Source: Clostridiales bacterium
Lineage (GTDB): Bacteria > Bacillota > Clostridia > Oscillospirales > Oscillospiraceae
Direction of reading: 5' to 3'
Assembly (NCBI GenBank): GCA_022768185.1
Contig: JALEMS010000036.1
Coordinates: forward strand, 1 to 60,866
DNA: 60,866 nucleotides
In this document: positions 1 through 7,544 of the stretch, piece by piece
Numbering within the stretch: position 1 is the stretch's first letter
How the letters are laid out: every line of letters begins with the position of its first letter
The notes under the pieces: generated by a model
Told to the model about the DNA's origin: nothing
Seen by the model: the letters and a program-made list of their open reading frames with translations, nothing else
Databases searched by the model: none
Made by a program: the position numbers and the translations under genes

Positions 1-96
1 GCTATATAGCAAGCCATTCGGAATGCCGGCACGAGGATTTTTGCAAGTGTACATACACTGGCTGTGCTTGCTATTCTGCTAATTTCCCAAGACCCG

Positions 97-125
97 TTGA
101 CAAAAGGCTCAAAACTGCCTATAAT
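97..125 (+). promoter_or_regulatory. Consensus sigma-A promoter of the XRE regulator cassette
   Basis: TTGACA at 97-102 and TATAAT at 120-125 are separated by exactly 17 nt, a full match to the housekeeping consensus. Transcription should start near 132, about 90 nt ahead of the XRE gene. The repeated half-sites that begin at 127 lie directly across the start point, so this strong promoter is probably repressed. Confidence 0.85.
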
Positions 126-126
126 A

Positions 127-198
127 TAGGTAAGATATTTGCCTAATAATAAGCAAGTAATATTCCTCTTCAATGAATTAGGCAAATGATAGGCAAAT
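127..198. promoter_or_regulatory. Putative operator array: four TAGGCAA half-sites
   Basis: Two half-sites form an imperfect palindrome around the start point (TAGGTAA at 127-133, TTGCCTA at 139-145). Two more lie in the leader as direct repeats 11 nt apart (TAGGCAA at 179-185 and 190-196). The 11-mer ATTTGCCTAAT at 137-147 is the exact reverse complement of ATTAGGCAAAT at 177-187. One-helical-turn spacing and overlap with the start point fit autorepression by the XRE protein. An RNA stem-loop between 137-147 and 177-187 is an alternative. Confidence 0.6.
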
Positions 199-222
199 TA
201 TTTTCCGGGTGAGGTTTTCAAT

Positions 223-648
223 ATGAAGTTTGGAGAAAAGGTAAGACTGCTGCGAAATGAAAAGAAGCTGTCCCAGACGGAACTGGGTAAAATGTGTGGT
301 CTGTCCCTGCGGACGATCCGCAATTATGAGGTGGACGGACGCTATCCCAAACAGCGCGAGGTTTACGCCAAACTTGCCACTGCACTTGGATGCGAGATAA
401 ACTTCCTGCTTTCCGAAGACGAAGAATTTGTTCTTCAGGCACAACAGAGCTACGGCTACAAAGGTGCAAAAGATGCCGAAGAATTGGTTGCCGATGTGTC
501 TGCGCTCTTTGCCGGTGGTGAATTGTCCGAGAATGATAAGGATGCCGTAATGCGCGCTTTGCAGGATGCCTACTGGATGGCAAAAGAACGGAACAAAGGA
601 AAGTACACACCGAAGAAATATCGGAATCCAATAGAAGTTGAGGAATGA
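223..648 (+). CDS. XRE-family transcriptional regulator (putative autorepressor)
   Basis: A 141-aa protein. Residues 1-65 form a Cro/CI-type helix-turn-helix with the pattern LSQTELGKMCGLS followed by RTIRNYEVDGRYP. The C-terminal half is helical and ends in KYTPKKYR, a tail seen in regulators of mobile elements that are usually paired with an ImmA/IrrE metallopeptidase. The ribosome site GAGG at 211-214 supports the start. An ATG at 645 overlaps the stop in the ATGA arrangement expected for an ImmA partner, but that frame stops after 12 codons at 681-683, so the partner is missing or lost. It is the first gene of a three-gene cassette and probably binds the repeats at 127-198. Confidence 0.85.
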   Translation: MKFGEKVRLLRNEKKLSQTELGKMCGLSLRTIRNYEVDGRYPKQREVYAKLATALGCEINFLLSEDEEFVLQAQQSYGYKGAKDAEELVADVSALFAGGELSENDKDAVMRALQDAYWMAKERNKGKYTPKKYRNPIEVEE

Positions 649-713
649 TTTTTGTACAGGATGATTTCTGCATCAACTTTTAAAGCAGTTTATGTAGCAA
701 GGAAGTGAAAGAC

Positions 714-1157
714 ATGATGTATGCTCAGGATATGTTGTTCTTCGGGAGAAAAGGAGCCGCATATACCGATACCCCATATATGACACTATCTTCAAGCGGC
801 AAAGGCGATTCTTGCCTTCATGTCTATGTTGAAGATTTTCTTATACTTGATTGGAGCATTTCGCTTGCCATTGGGAGCTGGTTCGATGAGTACGGCGAGT
901 ATCATTTCAGCCATAAAGAGTGGAATGATCTCCTTGATGAGGCATGGCGAATCTTTGCTGCGGATAGTTTTGATGAATTGTTTGATGAGCTAATCGATCG
1001 GCAAGGAAAGGGCAATTACATGATGTGGAAGCTCAATAGCCAAGGCGCATCTTTCTGGAAAGAGCGGGATAAATACAGAACACAGATCAAAGATATCCGA
1101 GAGTGGTCTGATTTGGTGCTTGGCCCCAACGACATGATGGATATCTACGGATTTTAG
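714..1157 (+). CDS. Hypothetical protein, 147 aa
   Basis: I do not recognise this family. It is acidic and rich in Trp and Tyr, with no signal peptide or membrane segment, so a cytosolic globular protein is likely. An in-frame GTG at 705 also exists, but AAGGAAG at 699-705 sits 8 nt before the ATG at 714, which favours that start; a second ATG follows at 717. Its stop overlaps the ribosome site of the WG-repeat gene, implying translational coupling. Small acidic proteins beside large repeat proteins are sometimes immunity or partner proteins, but nothing here proves that role. Confidence 0.7.
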   Translation: MMYAQDMLFFGRKGAAYTDTPYMTLSSSGKGDSCLHVYVEDFLILDWSISLAIGSWFDEYGEYHFSHKEWNDLLDEAWRIFAADSFDELFDELIDRQGKGNYMMWKLNSQGASFWKERDKYRTQIKDIREWSDLVLGPNDMMDIYGF

Positions 1158-1168
1158 GAGGTGTAAGT

Positions 1169-4100
1169 ATGGATCAGTATACTATGATGGACATACTGGG
1201 AAAAGCATTCGCTGATGGCGAAATTGATGCACTGCGTCCTTTGATGGCAGCGGACTGTGACTATGCTTCCCAGTATGCAAACAAGTCCTTTTCGGGGGCA
1301 TCTGAAATCCTGTCAAATATGGAGTCCGTCCATAAGAACATTGATGAAACCTGTGCTTATACTTACAAGGTCATAGAACTGGAATCTGTCCTGGCAAATG
1401 GCCTAACCCTTGCTGATTTGGACAATCAAGCCGGAATGTATCCCTGCCGGTACGGCCTGCTCTTGTATCAGTATGGCTCTGATTATCCTGTTGCTGTTGT
1501 TGCCTGTATGATAGACCTCTACGAGAAGTTCAGAAGCATATGGCTGTCTCGAGACACAAGCAAGTTCAATGAAACCTTTTATGGCGAAGAATTGGGACCC
1601 GATTCTCCCGATGACCTTCCTTCTACAGTAGTGCCACTGACCACACATGATCGGCATGTCAACGAAATGAGAAGCTCATTTGCAGGTCAAAAGTGGGATA
1701 AGACTGTAGATACGGCTGATGGGATTTATATTTGGCGCAAAGCAGATGAATATGCCAAACAGTGGCTGCCCGAGCAGGGCTATAGCGTACTGGAGTCGCA
1801 GATCTTTGATGATTGCATCGGTTACCGGTGCAATAGAAAAGGCTATATTTACACGATTTTCATGTATGCCTACGGCCAAAAGAAAACTTCTCAGCTGGAC
1901 GGTGATTTCTGCAGCAAGCTTGCCAAAGAACCCTTCGCCGAAAACAGCATCATCCTGATCCTCTACCTCAATGTCGATCGCTACATGGCCGGAGCTGAGA
2001 TCAAATATCGTGTAAGAAACTACTGCGGAAGTGATACTCACAGCCCGGAGTTTTGGCATCTTAAAGAAGTCAACGGCTCGTATCTGTTTGAATACTATCC
2101 TCGCAAAGAGATGATGGATCAAACCTGGCAGTTCATGTACGCCTTCAACCGTGAAGATACGGACATCTATGACTGCATTATCACAGATGATAATCCGTCC
2201 ATTGAAGGAGATCCCAAATACTCCGGTGCATTTATGAACAGCGCCTTCTATGGGACGCTGCGGACGATGCATCGGGAATACGGTGATATGAAGTTGGGCT
2301 ATGTCCGTTATAACGATGTAGTTTACAGCTCTGTCCCCTACATTGAAGGTCTTGGCTTCTTCAGTTGGAGCTCCTTCCATGCCACCGACCGCATGCATAG
2401 CATGGTTCGTCACCCCTTTGACGGTGGTGATCGGAAGGTGGCAGAGTTTATTAAAACCGAGCAACGAGAATCAGATGATCTGTTCGCATATATTCCCAAA
2501 CTCATAAACGCCGTCCCGCTTGCCCCCGTTCCCACAGAACGATTCGCCGTAAAGCTCTTTTTCGACAACGGCGAGTGCAAAAAGTATGTACTTCCTATTC
2601 CGACGGAGTCTGAGCACGAGGAGGTTCTTTCCTATCGCGGTCATGTGTTTACCGATAACATCTGGGCATCCGTCTCTGTAATTCCTCGGCACGAAAGCAG
2701 ATATAGAAGCTATCCCGAATGTGGCCCGGCAATTGTGTTCAAAAATGAGTTTCTAATCGCGGGAACTCGATGCTACATGGAGAGTGTGCCGTACTCCGAG
2801 CCGGAGTTGACAGATGAGATCGTGTATGCCGATGAAAAGCACCAGATCCGGAAAATCTGGAAGTGGAATGTAAACTCTCTGTACGAAGACGGAGAAACCG
2901 GCCTATTGAAGGTCTTGATCAGCGGTCAGGCATTCAACTGGTACGGCAAGTCCGTGTTTGCTTCTATTGAGGGAAAACGACTGACCAGCCTTACCTTTGA
3001 TATCATCGACAACTTCCAAGAAAACCTTGCTCGCGTTGCCATTAGTGGACATGGATATGGCTTTGTTGATAAGGACATGAAGTTCGTTGTTCCGATGAAG
3101 TATGATCAGGCTGACGATTTCAGAGACGGCAAAGCAAAAGTGCAGCTCGGAGACAAGTGGATCTACATTGACAAAAACGGCTGCGAGCTGGAGATTGGAG
3201 GAAAAGTCAACCAAAACCGCTATCAAGAGGTTGGCGATTATTTTGAAGGAATGTGCCGAGTCTCTACACTCAAGCTGCGCTTCATGGATCTTGCCTATCA
3301 CTCTGATTATGAGCATATTGCTGGCACCTGGGGATTTGTCAATGAATTGGGTGAAGAGGTAATTTCTCCCCAGTTTATTTACGCCAATGATTTTGAAGAT
3401 GGTATTGCCATTGTTGCAAAAGGAAAATGGACTATTGATCCCAAATGGGACAACAAGTATAATCAGGGTCGTTATTGGACAGAAGAAGAGCTCTGGGGCG
3501 CCATCGATAAAGACGGCAACGAGGTTATTCCCTTCATCTTCGATGAGATCAAACACTTTTTTGATCGCACCGACATGTTTATGGCCCATTACGGCGGTTG
3601 GAAGGACGGTCACTGGGGTGTGATTGATAACAAGGGCGCTTGGTTGGCGGAGCCCATCTTTGAAGGACTAAGCTATAAATCCTGGGAGGATTTGATCGTA
3701 TTTTATGCCGAAGATCCAGATGCAACGGGAGATGATCTCCCGATGGGAATCTACGATCTCACACAAAAGAAAGTCCTGTTTGAGCCGCAGTTCCTTGATG
3801 TTGACTTCTGCAGCAACGGCGATATGGAAGTTGAAGTATTTGACCAGAAGCTTGGCCGTACAATCGAGAAAATTATTGATCGTACCGGCAAAGAACGCTT
3901 CAAATCCGTATACTCCTCGATTTATACTTGGAAAGATCCATACGAAGTGGTAATCCGCGATAAAGATGGCGATAAGCATGGCTTAATCGATAAGAGCGGT
4001 AATGTAATTCTTCCTTGTATTTATGAAACCCCGTGGGATGGTATCATGCATGAGCAAAAGAGAATTCGATTTGAGGAGAATGGAAAACAAGGGATAAAGG

Positions 4101-4408
4101 ATTATGACGGCAACATCATTGTTCCTGCGATCTATCTCGAAATATATGGTAGGACACAGCCGTTTTTGACCGTTAGATCCGGAAACCCAGATAACTACGA
4201 AGGATATGCCAGCGCAGATGGTGAAGTGTCTGTCACAAGTGGCCAAAAGGCTGAACATAAGGAAGGACTCATTACCCCAGACGGAAAAATAGTTCTCCCT
4301 ACAAGGTACGAACGCATTGGCTGGTGCAGAGATTCCAAGCATTTCTTCACTTGTTCTGAAGGATGCTGTGAAATGTACGTCGTAGAAGATCTCGCTGCTA
4401 TGCCATAA
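1169..4408 (+). CDS. Large multidomain WG-repeat protein, 1079 aa
   Basis: Residues 1 to about 120 resemble an NTF2/SnoaL-like fold. Residues 170-440 are an unassigned alpha/beta region. Around 455-540 a short beta-rich stretch recalls DUF2442. From about 625 to 1060 there are eight or nine WG-type repeats, each with a G-[FLVI]-[VI]-[DN]-x-x-G core followed by a conserved Pro; examples are WGFVNELG, WGAIDKDG, WGVIDNKG and HGLIDKSG. No signal peptide or membrane segment is visible. AGGAGGTG at 1156-1163 gives a strong ribosome site. Base composition is visibly AT-richer than the chromosome downstream. WG repeats are thought to mediate protein contacts; the function is unknown. Confidence 0.85.
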   Translation: MDQYTMMDILGKAFADGEIDALRPLMAADCDYASQYANKSFSGASEILSNMESVHKNIDETCAYTYKVIELESVLANGLTLADLDNQAGMYPCRYGLLLYQYGSDYPVAVVACMIDLYEKFRSIWLSRDTSKFNETFYGEELGPDSPDDLPSTVVPLTTHDRHVNEMRSSFAGQKWDKTVDTADGIYIWRKADEYAKQWLPEQGYSVLESQIFDDCIGYRCNRKGYIYTIFMYAYGQKKTSQLDGDFCSKLAKEPFAENSIILILYLNVDRYMAGAEIKYRVRNYCGSDTHSPEFWHLKEVNGSYLFEYYPRKEMMDQTWQFMYAFNREDTDIYDCIITDDNPSIEGDPKYSGAFMNSAFYGTLRTMHREYGDMKLGYVRYNDVVYSSVPYIEGLGFFSWSSFHATDRMHSMVRHPFDGGDRKVAEFIKTEQRESDDLFAYIPKLINAVPLAPVPTERFAVKLFFDNGECKKYVLPIPTESEHEEVLSYRGHVFTDNIWASVSVIPRHESRYRSYPECGPAIVFKNEFLIAGTRCYMESVPYSEPELTDEIVYADEKHQIRKIWKWNVNSLYEDGETGLLKVLISGQAFNWYGKSVFASIEGKRLTSLTFDIIDNFQENLARVAISGHGYGFVDKDMKFVVPMKYDQADDFRDGKAKVQLGDKWIYIDKNGCELEIGGKVNQNRYQEVGDYFEGMCRVSTLKLRFMDLAYHSDYEHIAGTWGFVNELGEEVISPQFIYANDFEDGIAIVAKGKWTIDPKWDNKYNQGRYWTEEELWGAIDKDGNEVIPFIFDEIKHFFDRTDMFMAHYGGWKDGHWGVIDNKGAWLAEPIFEGLSYKSWEDLIVFYAEDPDATGDDLPMGIYDLTQKKVLFEPQFLDVDFCSNGDMEVEVFDQKLGRTIEKIIDRTGKERFKSVYSSIYTWKDPYEVVIRDKDGDKHGLIDKSGNVILPCIYETPWDGIMHEQKRIRFEENGKQGIKDYDGNIIVPAIYLEIYGRTQPFLTVRSGNPDNYEGYASADGEVSVTSGQKAEHKEGLITPDGKIVLPTRYERIGWCRDSKHFFTCSEGCCEMYVVEDLAAMP

Positions 4409-4558
4409 GCTTATGTCGCGATAAAGGTCGAAAATGGCAGCTTTTCTGCGTTTTAAGCAAGAATCAGAGTATGGGTAATACGCCCCCCCCTATTTCTTTC
4501 GATTTTGCTCTTAATTAGTCTACACGCGAGAAGAAACTTACAATGCTCCCACAAACGA

Positions 4559-4594
4559 AAAAAGGGTATGCACATCAAAGTGCATACCCTTTTT
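4559..4594. terminator. Bidirectional intrinsic terminator after the WG-repeat gene
   Basis: A perfect 15-bp stem (4559-4573 with 4580-4594) has a 6-nt loop and ends in A5/T5 tracts, so it can work in both directions. It closes the accessory cassette about 150 nt after the WG-repeat stop. Confidence 0.85.
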
Positions 4595-4980
4595 GTCAGC
4601 AACCCTTGCATGGCAACTGCCATAATTCTTGTTTCGCAAAACCTGTTTTATGAACAGCTACCTGATGGCGTCCGCTTTGGACATGGCCGGCCTGAGCATG
4701 GGAGCTATCCTATATGTACGTATTTGCCGACCGATGCGTTAAGATTTCAAAAAGAATTGCCCCCGGTGGAGTGCATCCTGCCGGGTTCTCTATACGCAAC
4801 AAGCAGAAGGCCGCCGGATTTGACGTCCGGCAGCCTTCTTCGCATGTAGAGGTTATTTCCCGTGCTCCAGTACGTAAATGCGGCGTTTCTGGTCGCTGCC
4901 GTCTCTGCGCCGGGGCGACCGAAAGCGCAGAACAGGTAATTGCGAACACGTTACTGACAAATTGACTGTTGTGCAAAAAG
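4595..4980. other. Gene-poor junction between the accessory cassette and tRNA-Pro
   Basis: No convincing gene was found here. It holds a 14-bp hairpin (see 4805-4839) and short open stretches on both strands without ribosome sites. A minus-strand frame ending at 4853 reads ...RRIYVLEHGK and stops just before that hairpin, which may be a remnant of a small gene. Composition shifts from AT-rich to GC-rich across this stretch, consistent with the edge of an insertion. Confidence 0.4.
4805..4839 (-). terminator. Terminator-like hairpin in the junction region
   Basis: AGAAGGC and GCCGGA arms (4805-4811, 4813-4818) pair with TCCGGC and GCCTTCT (4826-4831, 4833-4839), with one internal mismatch. 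There is no long T-tract on either strand, so termination strength is doubtful. It follows directly on the minus-strand frame that ends at 4853. Confidence 0.45.
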
Positions 4981-5016
4981 AAAAGTGCAGCAAACCCATG
5001 TTTGCTGCACTTTTTT
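4981..5016 (-). terminator. Intrinsic terminator of tRNA-Pro
   Basis: A 14-bp stem (4981-4994 with 5001-5014) has a 6-nt loop. Read on the minus strand it lies directly behind the tRNA 3' end and is followed by TTTTCTTTTT. A T6 run on the plus strand makes it potentially bidirectional. Confidence 0.85.
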
Positions 5017-5092
5017 GGTCCGAGTGACTGGACTTGAACCAGCGGCCTCCTGAACCCCATTCAGGCGCGATACCAAACTTCGCCACACCCGG
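5016..5092 (-). tRNA. tRNA-Pro (anticodon GGG)
   Basis: A 77-nt cloverleaf with encoded CCA. The acceptor stem CCGGGTG pairs with CACTCGG (one G-U pair). The anticodon arm CCTGA-ATGGGGT-TCAGG presents GGG, and the T arm carries GGTTCAAGTCC. It reads CCC/CCU proline codons. The 3' end faces the AT-rich accessory region, the usual orientation for a tRNA used as an integration site. Confidence 0.95.
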
Positions 5093-5110
5093 TTACCTTT
5101 GAGCCTGTTT

Positions 5111-5139
5111 ATATTAGCACAGCCTCGTCGAAAATGCAA
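5111..5139 (-). promoter_or_regulatory. Promoter of tRNA-Pro
   Basis: On the minus strand, TTGCAT (5139-5134) and TAATAT (5116-5111) are spaced by 17 nt and lie about 20 nt ahead of the mature tRNA 5' end. Confidence 0.7.
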
Positions 5140-5203
5140 GAGTTTTTTGAAAAAATTTGCGGGGCGAAAATCGGGCGGGGAATGGGGATTCGGACGGAAA
5201 GCA

Positions 5204-6217
5204 TCAGGTCAGCGGAAAGGTGACTTCCCAAGGACCTTCCGTCTGCTGCGCGCCTGTCCACAGCTCGGCGCAGAGCGTTGAGCCGGCAAGCGCTTCCGGG
5301 GAGAGGTCAAAGGTGAATTCCTCATAGCTTCCCTGCTGCGCATCGTCCCAGAAGCTGACGGAGGAGGCGGCGTCGAGCCGTTCGCTGTCCGGACCGAGCA
5401 GGTAGGGGAAGCCATGGTTATCGGTACGGAGGATGTCCTCAAAGTACAGCTGGATGTGCAGCTTCCCATCGACAAAGCCCAGCGCGGTGAGCCACGCTCC
5501 GCTGCCCGGCAGCGCCTGCGGCGTGCCCGGCACAAGCGTCTGTACGGCAGCGTCCGTGTCCATACCGCGCCCGCCGCGAAGCGCGGCAGGCGTCTGCAGG
5601 GCAGGCGCACGCGGCACGTCCGTCAGCAGCGTGCTGCCGAGCGGTCCGTCAAAGTGCTGCTTGCCGCTGAGAAATTCGCGCAGCGAGAAGGTGACCTTGT
5701 CGCCGCGGATGGGCTGGCCATCCCACTGTTCGATGTGTACAAGAAAGACGGCCGTACCGGTCTGCGCGTCGTAGTCGGACAGGCTGCATGTGGCCGAGCT
5801 GCTGAACGGAGCGCGGATACAGTAGCTGTCAAACAGATCGGTCGTTTCGTCGATGCGGGATTCGGTGAGATCCTGCAGCGTGATGCAGAGCTCTGCCGTG
5901 CTGCCCTGAATGCTGGCGGCGGCCACCTCCATGCGGATGCCGTTTGCCTCACAGGACTGCTGCACGGGCTTCATACGCTGCGCAGCGGCGGGGGCCACAG
6001 CGTACAGTGCATCATACACGGCGGGGACGCCTGCGGCCAGAGACGGAACGGACAGCGCCAGACACACGGCGACGGCTGCCGCAGTCAGGGCCAGCCGCCG
6101 GGCCGCGTGCCTGCGGCGCTGTGGGGCCTGCTGTGCCCGGCAGACTGCAGCGATGCGCGCGCGCGCTTCCGCCGGCATGGTGACGCGGCGGACGGAATCC
6201 TTCAGCTGCTCATTCAT
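5204..6217 (-). CDS. Putative membrane anti-sigma factor / DUF4179-like protein
   Basis: A 337-aa protein. Residues 1-40 are a basic cytosolic segment, about 42-62 a single membrane helix, and the remainder a large extracytoplasmic domain rich in beta structure. It sits directly behind an ECF sigma factor gene (2-nt gap), the usual place for the cognate anti-sigma factor. An ATG at 6223 lies only 2 nt from AGGAG, whereas the ATG at 6217 is 8 nt away, so 6217 is chosen. No zinc HxxxCxxC anti-sigma motif is visible, so the family is inferred from topology and context. Confidence 0.7.
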   Translation of the reverse strand: MNEQLKDSVRRVTMPAEARARIAAVCRAQQAPQRRRHAARRLALTAAAVAVCLALSVPSLAAGVPAVYDALYAVAPAAAQRMKPVQQSCEANGIRMEVAAASIQGSTAELCITLQDLTESRIDETTDLFDSYCIRAPFSSSATCSLSDYDAQTGTAVFLVHIEQWDGQPIRGDKVTFSLREFLSGKQHFDGPLGSTLLTDVPRAPALQTPAALRGGRGMDTDAAVQTLVPGTPQALPGSGAWLTALGFVDGKLHIQLYFEDILRTDNHGFPYLLGPDSERLDAASSVSFWDDAQQGSYEEFTFDLSPEALAGSTLCAELWTGAQQTEGPWEVTFPLT

Positions 6218-6219
6218 GA

Positions 6220-6705
6220 TCATTGCTCCTTTCGATAGGCGGCCTCCAGCAGCCGCCGGCCTTTCTGCAGCCGCATCTTCACGGCAGAGGGGGAGCGCCC
6301 GATCATCCCGGCAATCTCATTGACACGATAGCCCTCCACATAGTGCAGCGTCAGCACCAGCCGGAAGCGCTCCGGAAGGGAGAGCAGCGCGTGCATCACT
6401 GCGCGCGGCGCCTCATCCGGCAGCTGCGCCTGCAGCAGCGTTTCATCCAGCTGGGGATGACGCAGGCGGAAGCGCTGGACGTCCCGACACTTGTTGACGG
6501 CCACGCGCAGAAGCCAGGCCTTTTCGTGCTCAGGGCTGTTGAAGACGGGGGCGCGGGCGAGGTAGGCCAGCAGCGTTTCCTGGACGGCGTCCTCGGCGTC
6601 GCTGGCGTTTCTGAGCGTTACAAGACACAGACGGTAGAGCAGATCGCCATAGCGGCTGAGGGCTGCTTCGACCGCCTCGACAGGCTGTAGCTCCTGCATG
6701 CGCAT
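6220..6705 (-). CDS. ECF-subfamily RNA polymerase sigma factor
   Basis: A 161-aa protein. Sigma region 2 covers about residues 15-80 with the core-binding pattern DAEDAVQETLLAYL. Region 4 covers about 105-155 with the helix-turn-helix VNEIAGMIGRSPSAVKMRLQKG. It would direct RNA polymerase to a stress regulon. AGGAG lies 4 nt before the ATG at 6705; a GTG at 6708 and an ATG at 6699 are alternatives. It is followed by its putative anti-sigma gene. The target promoter cannot be deduced. Confidence 0.9.
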   Translation of the reverse strand: MRMQELQPVEAVEAALSRYGDLLYRLCLVTLRNASDAEDAVQETLLAYLARAPVFNSPEHEKAWLLRVAVNKCRDVQRFRLRHPQLDETLLQAQLPDEAPRAVMHALLSLPERFRLVLTLHYVEGYRVNEIAGMIGRSPSAVKMRLQKGRRLLEAAYRKEQ

Positions 6706-6760
6706 CACGCTCCTTTCACTGTCAATACGGAGCAGCGGGCGGTTTGGTCAATTTTTCAGA

Positions 6761-6793
6761 AAAAAACGGGCGCATGGAAAAACCATGCGCCCG
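6761..6793 (-). terminator. Terminator of the dUTPase gene
   Basis: A perfect 11-bp stem, CGGGCGCATGG at 6767-6777 with its complement at 6783-6793, has a 5-nt loop and is followed on the minus strand by a T6 run (6766-6761). Confidence 0.85.
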
Positions 6794-6813
6794 CAGAGGG
6801 GGCCGGAAGCGCC

Positions 6814-7320
6814 TTATTTTCCACTGCTGCCGAGACGGCCGCTGCCGCGGGCGGAGGCAAGCTTCATCAGCTCGTCGTATGGAAGCTCGACGACCTCCGT
6901 CTCCGGCACAGGCAGAAGCACGGCCTGCGCGATGGCCCTGGAGGTGAAATACACCAGAAGCTTGCCGCTCTCAGCCTGCGTGCTCAGCGTCTCGCGCATG
7001 GACTCACGTGCGAAATACAGCGGGATGCGGTTGAGGTTTGTCAGCGGAATGAACCACTCGCCGCGATAGCCGCTGTCGATGACGCCGCAGCGCTGGGCGA
7101 TGCCGCGCGTACCGGTCGAGCCTCGCTCGAACAGCTGGAAATAATAGCCGGGGGAGCAGGCCGAGGCGATCCCGGTGGGGATTAGGCGCGTTTCCAGCGG
7201 CTCAAGCTTGATAAAGTCTGTTTCCAGACAGGCGTAAATGTCATATCCGGCGTCCTCCGGACGCTTGGACGGGACGACTGCGTCCTCCCGCAGCCGCGAA
7301 AAGCAAATGCGTTCTGCCAT
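6814..7320 (-). CDS. dut: Deoxyuridine 5'-triphosphate nucleotidohydrolase
   Basis: A 168-aa trimeric-type dUTPase that hydrolyses dUTP to dUMP and pyrophosphate, keeping uracil out of DNA and supplying dUMP for dTMP. All five motifs are readable: AGYDIYA (1), ERGSTGTRGI (2), VIDSGYRGEW (3), RAIAQAVLLPV (4) and RGSGRLGSSG (5, the flexible C-terminal arm). It is flanked by terminators on both sides, so it is probably monocistronic. A uracil-DNA glycosylase gene lies just upstream on the same strand. Confidence 0.93.
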   Translation of the reverse strand: MAERICFSRLREDAVVPSKRPEDAGYDIYACLETDFIKLEPLETRLIPTGIASACSPGYYFQLFERGSTGTRGIAQRCGVIDSGYRGEWFIPLTNLNRIPLYFARESMRETLSTQAESGKLLVYFTSRAIAQAVLLPVPETEVVELPYDELMKLASARGSGRLGSSGK

Positions 7321-7368
7321 ACTGCTGCCTCCCGGGTGGTTTTTGATGCCTCATTGTAACACGGCGGC

Positions 7369-7416
7369 AAAAAAAACACAATCCCAACGGGCGCGACTCC
7401 GTCGGGACTGTGTTTT
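7369..7416 (-). terminator. Terminator behind the acetyltransferase gene
   Basis: An 18-bp stem (7373-7390 with 7399-7416, two G-U pairs) is followed on the minus strand by T8 (7376-7369). The 130 nt between it and the acetyltransferase stop are AT-rich and contain no gene that I can support. Confidence 0.8.
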
Positions 7417-7544
7417 GGATTGAGGACAAAATGAAAAAGATTTACTGTCTCTTGCAAGCCCTATGATAGCAAAGAATTATTACAAAAGAAAGAGCAGCGA
7501 TATTTCAAAACTGTTACATAAGAAAAATTTCGATTTTTCCTGTT

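Noticed and set aside
3-146. Open plus-strand frames entering from the left edge
   Set aside because: Short, without motifs, and overlapping a consensus promoter; one stretch faintly recalls a SpoIIIAA-like ATPase end but is too short to support.
4505-4849. 114-codon plus-strand frame across the terminator at 4559-4594
   Set aside because: It reads through a strong terminator hairpin and has no ribosome site or similarity.
4853-4957. Minus-strand small frame ending RRIYVLEHGK
   Set aside because: Only a TTG start without ribosome site; could be a remnant, so it is mentioned in the junction region and not called as a gene.
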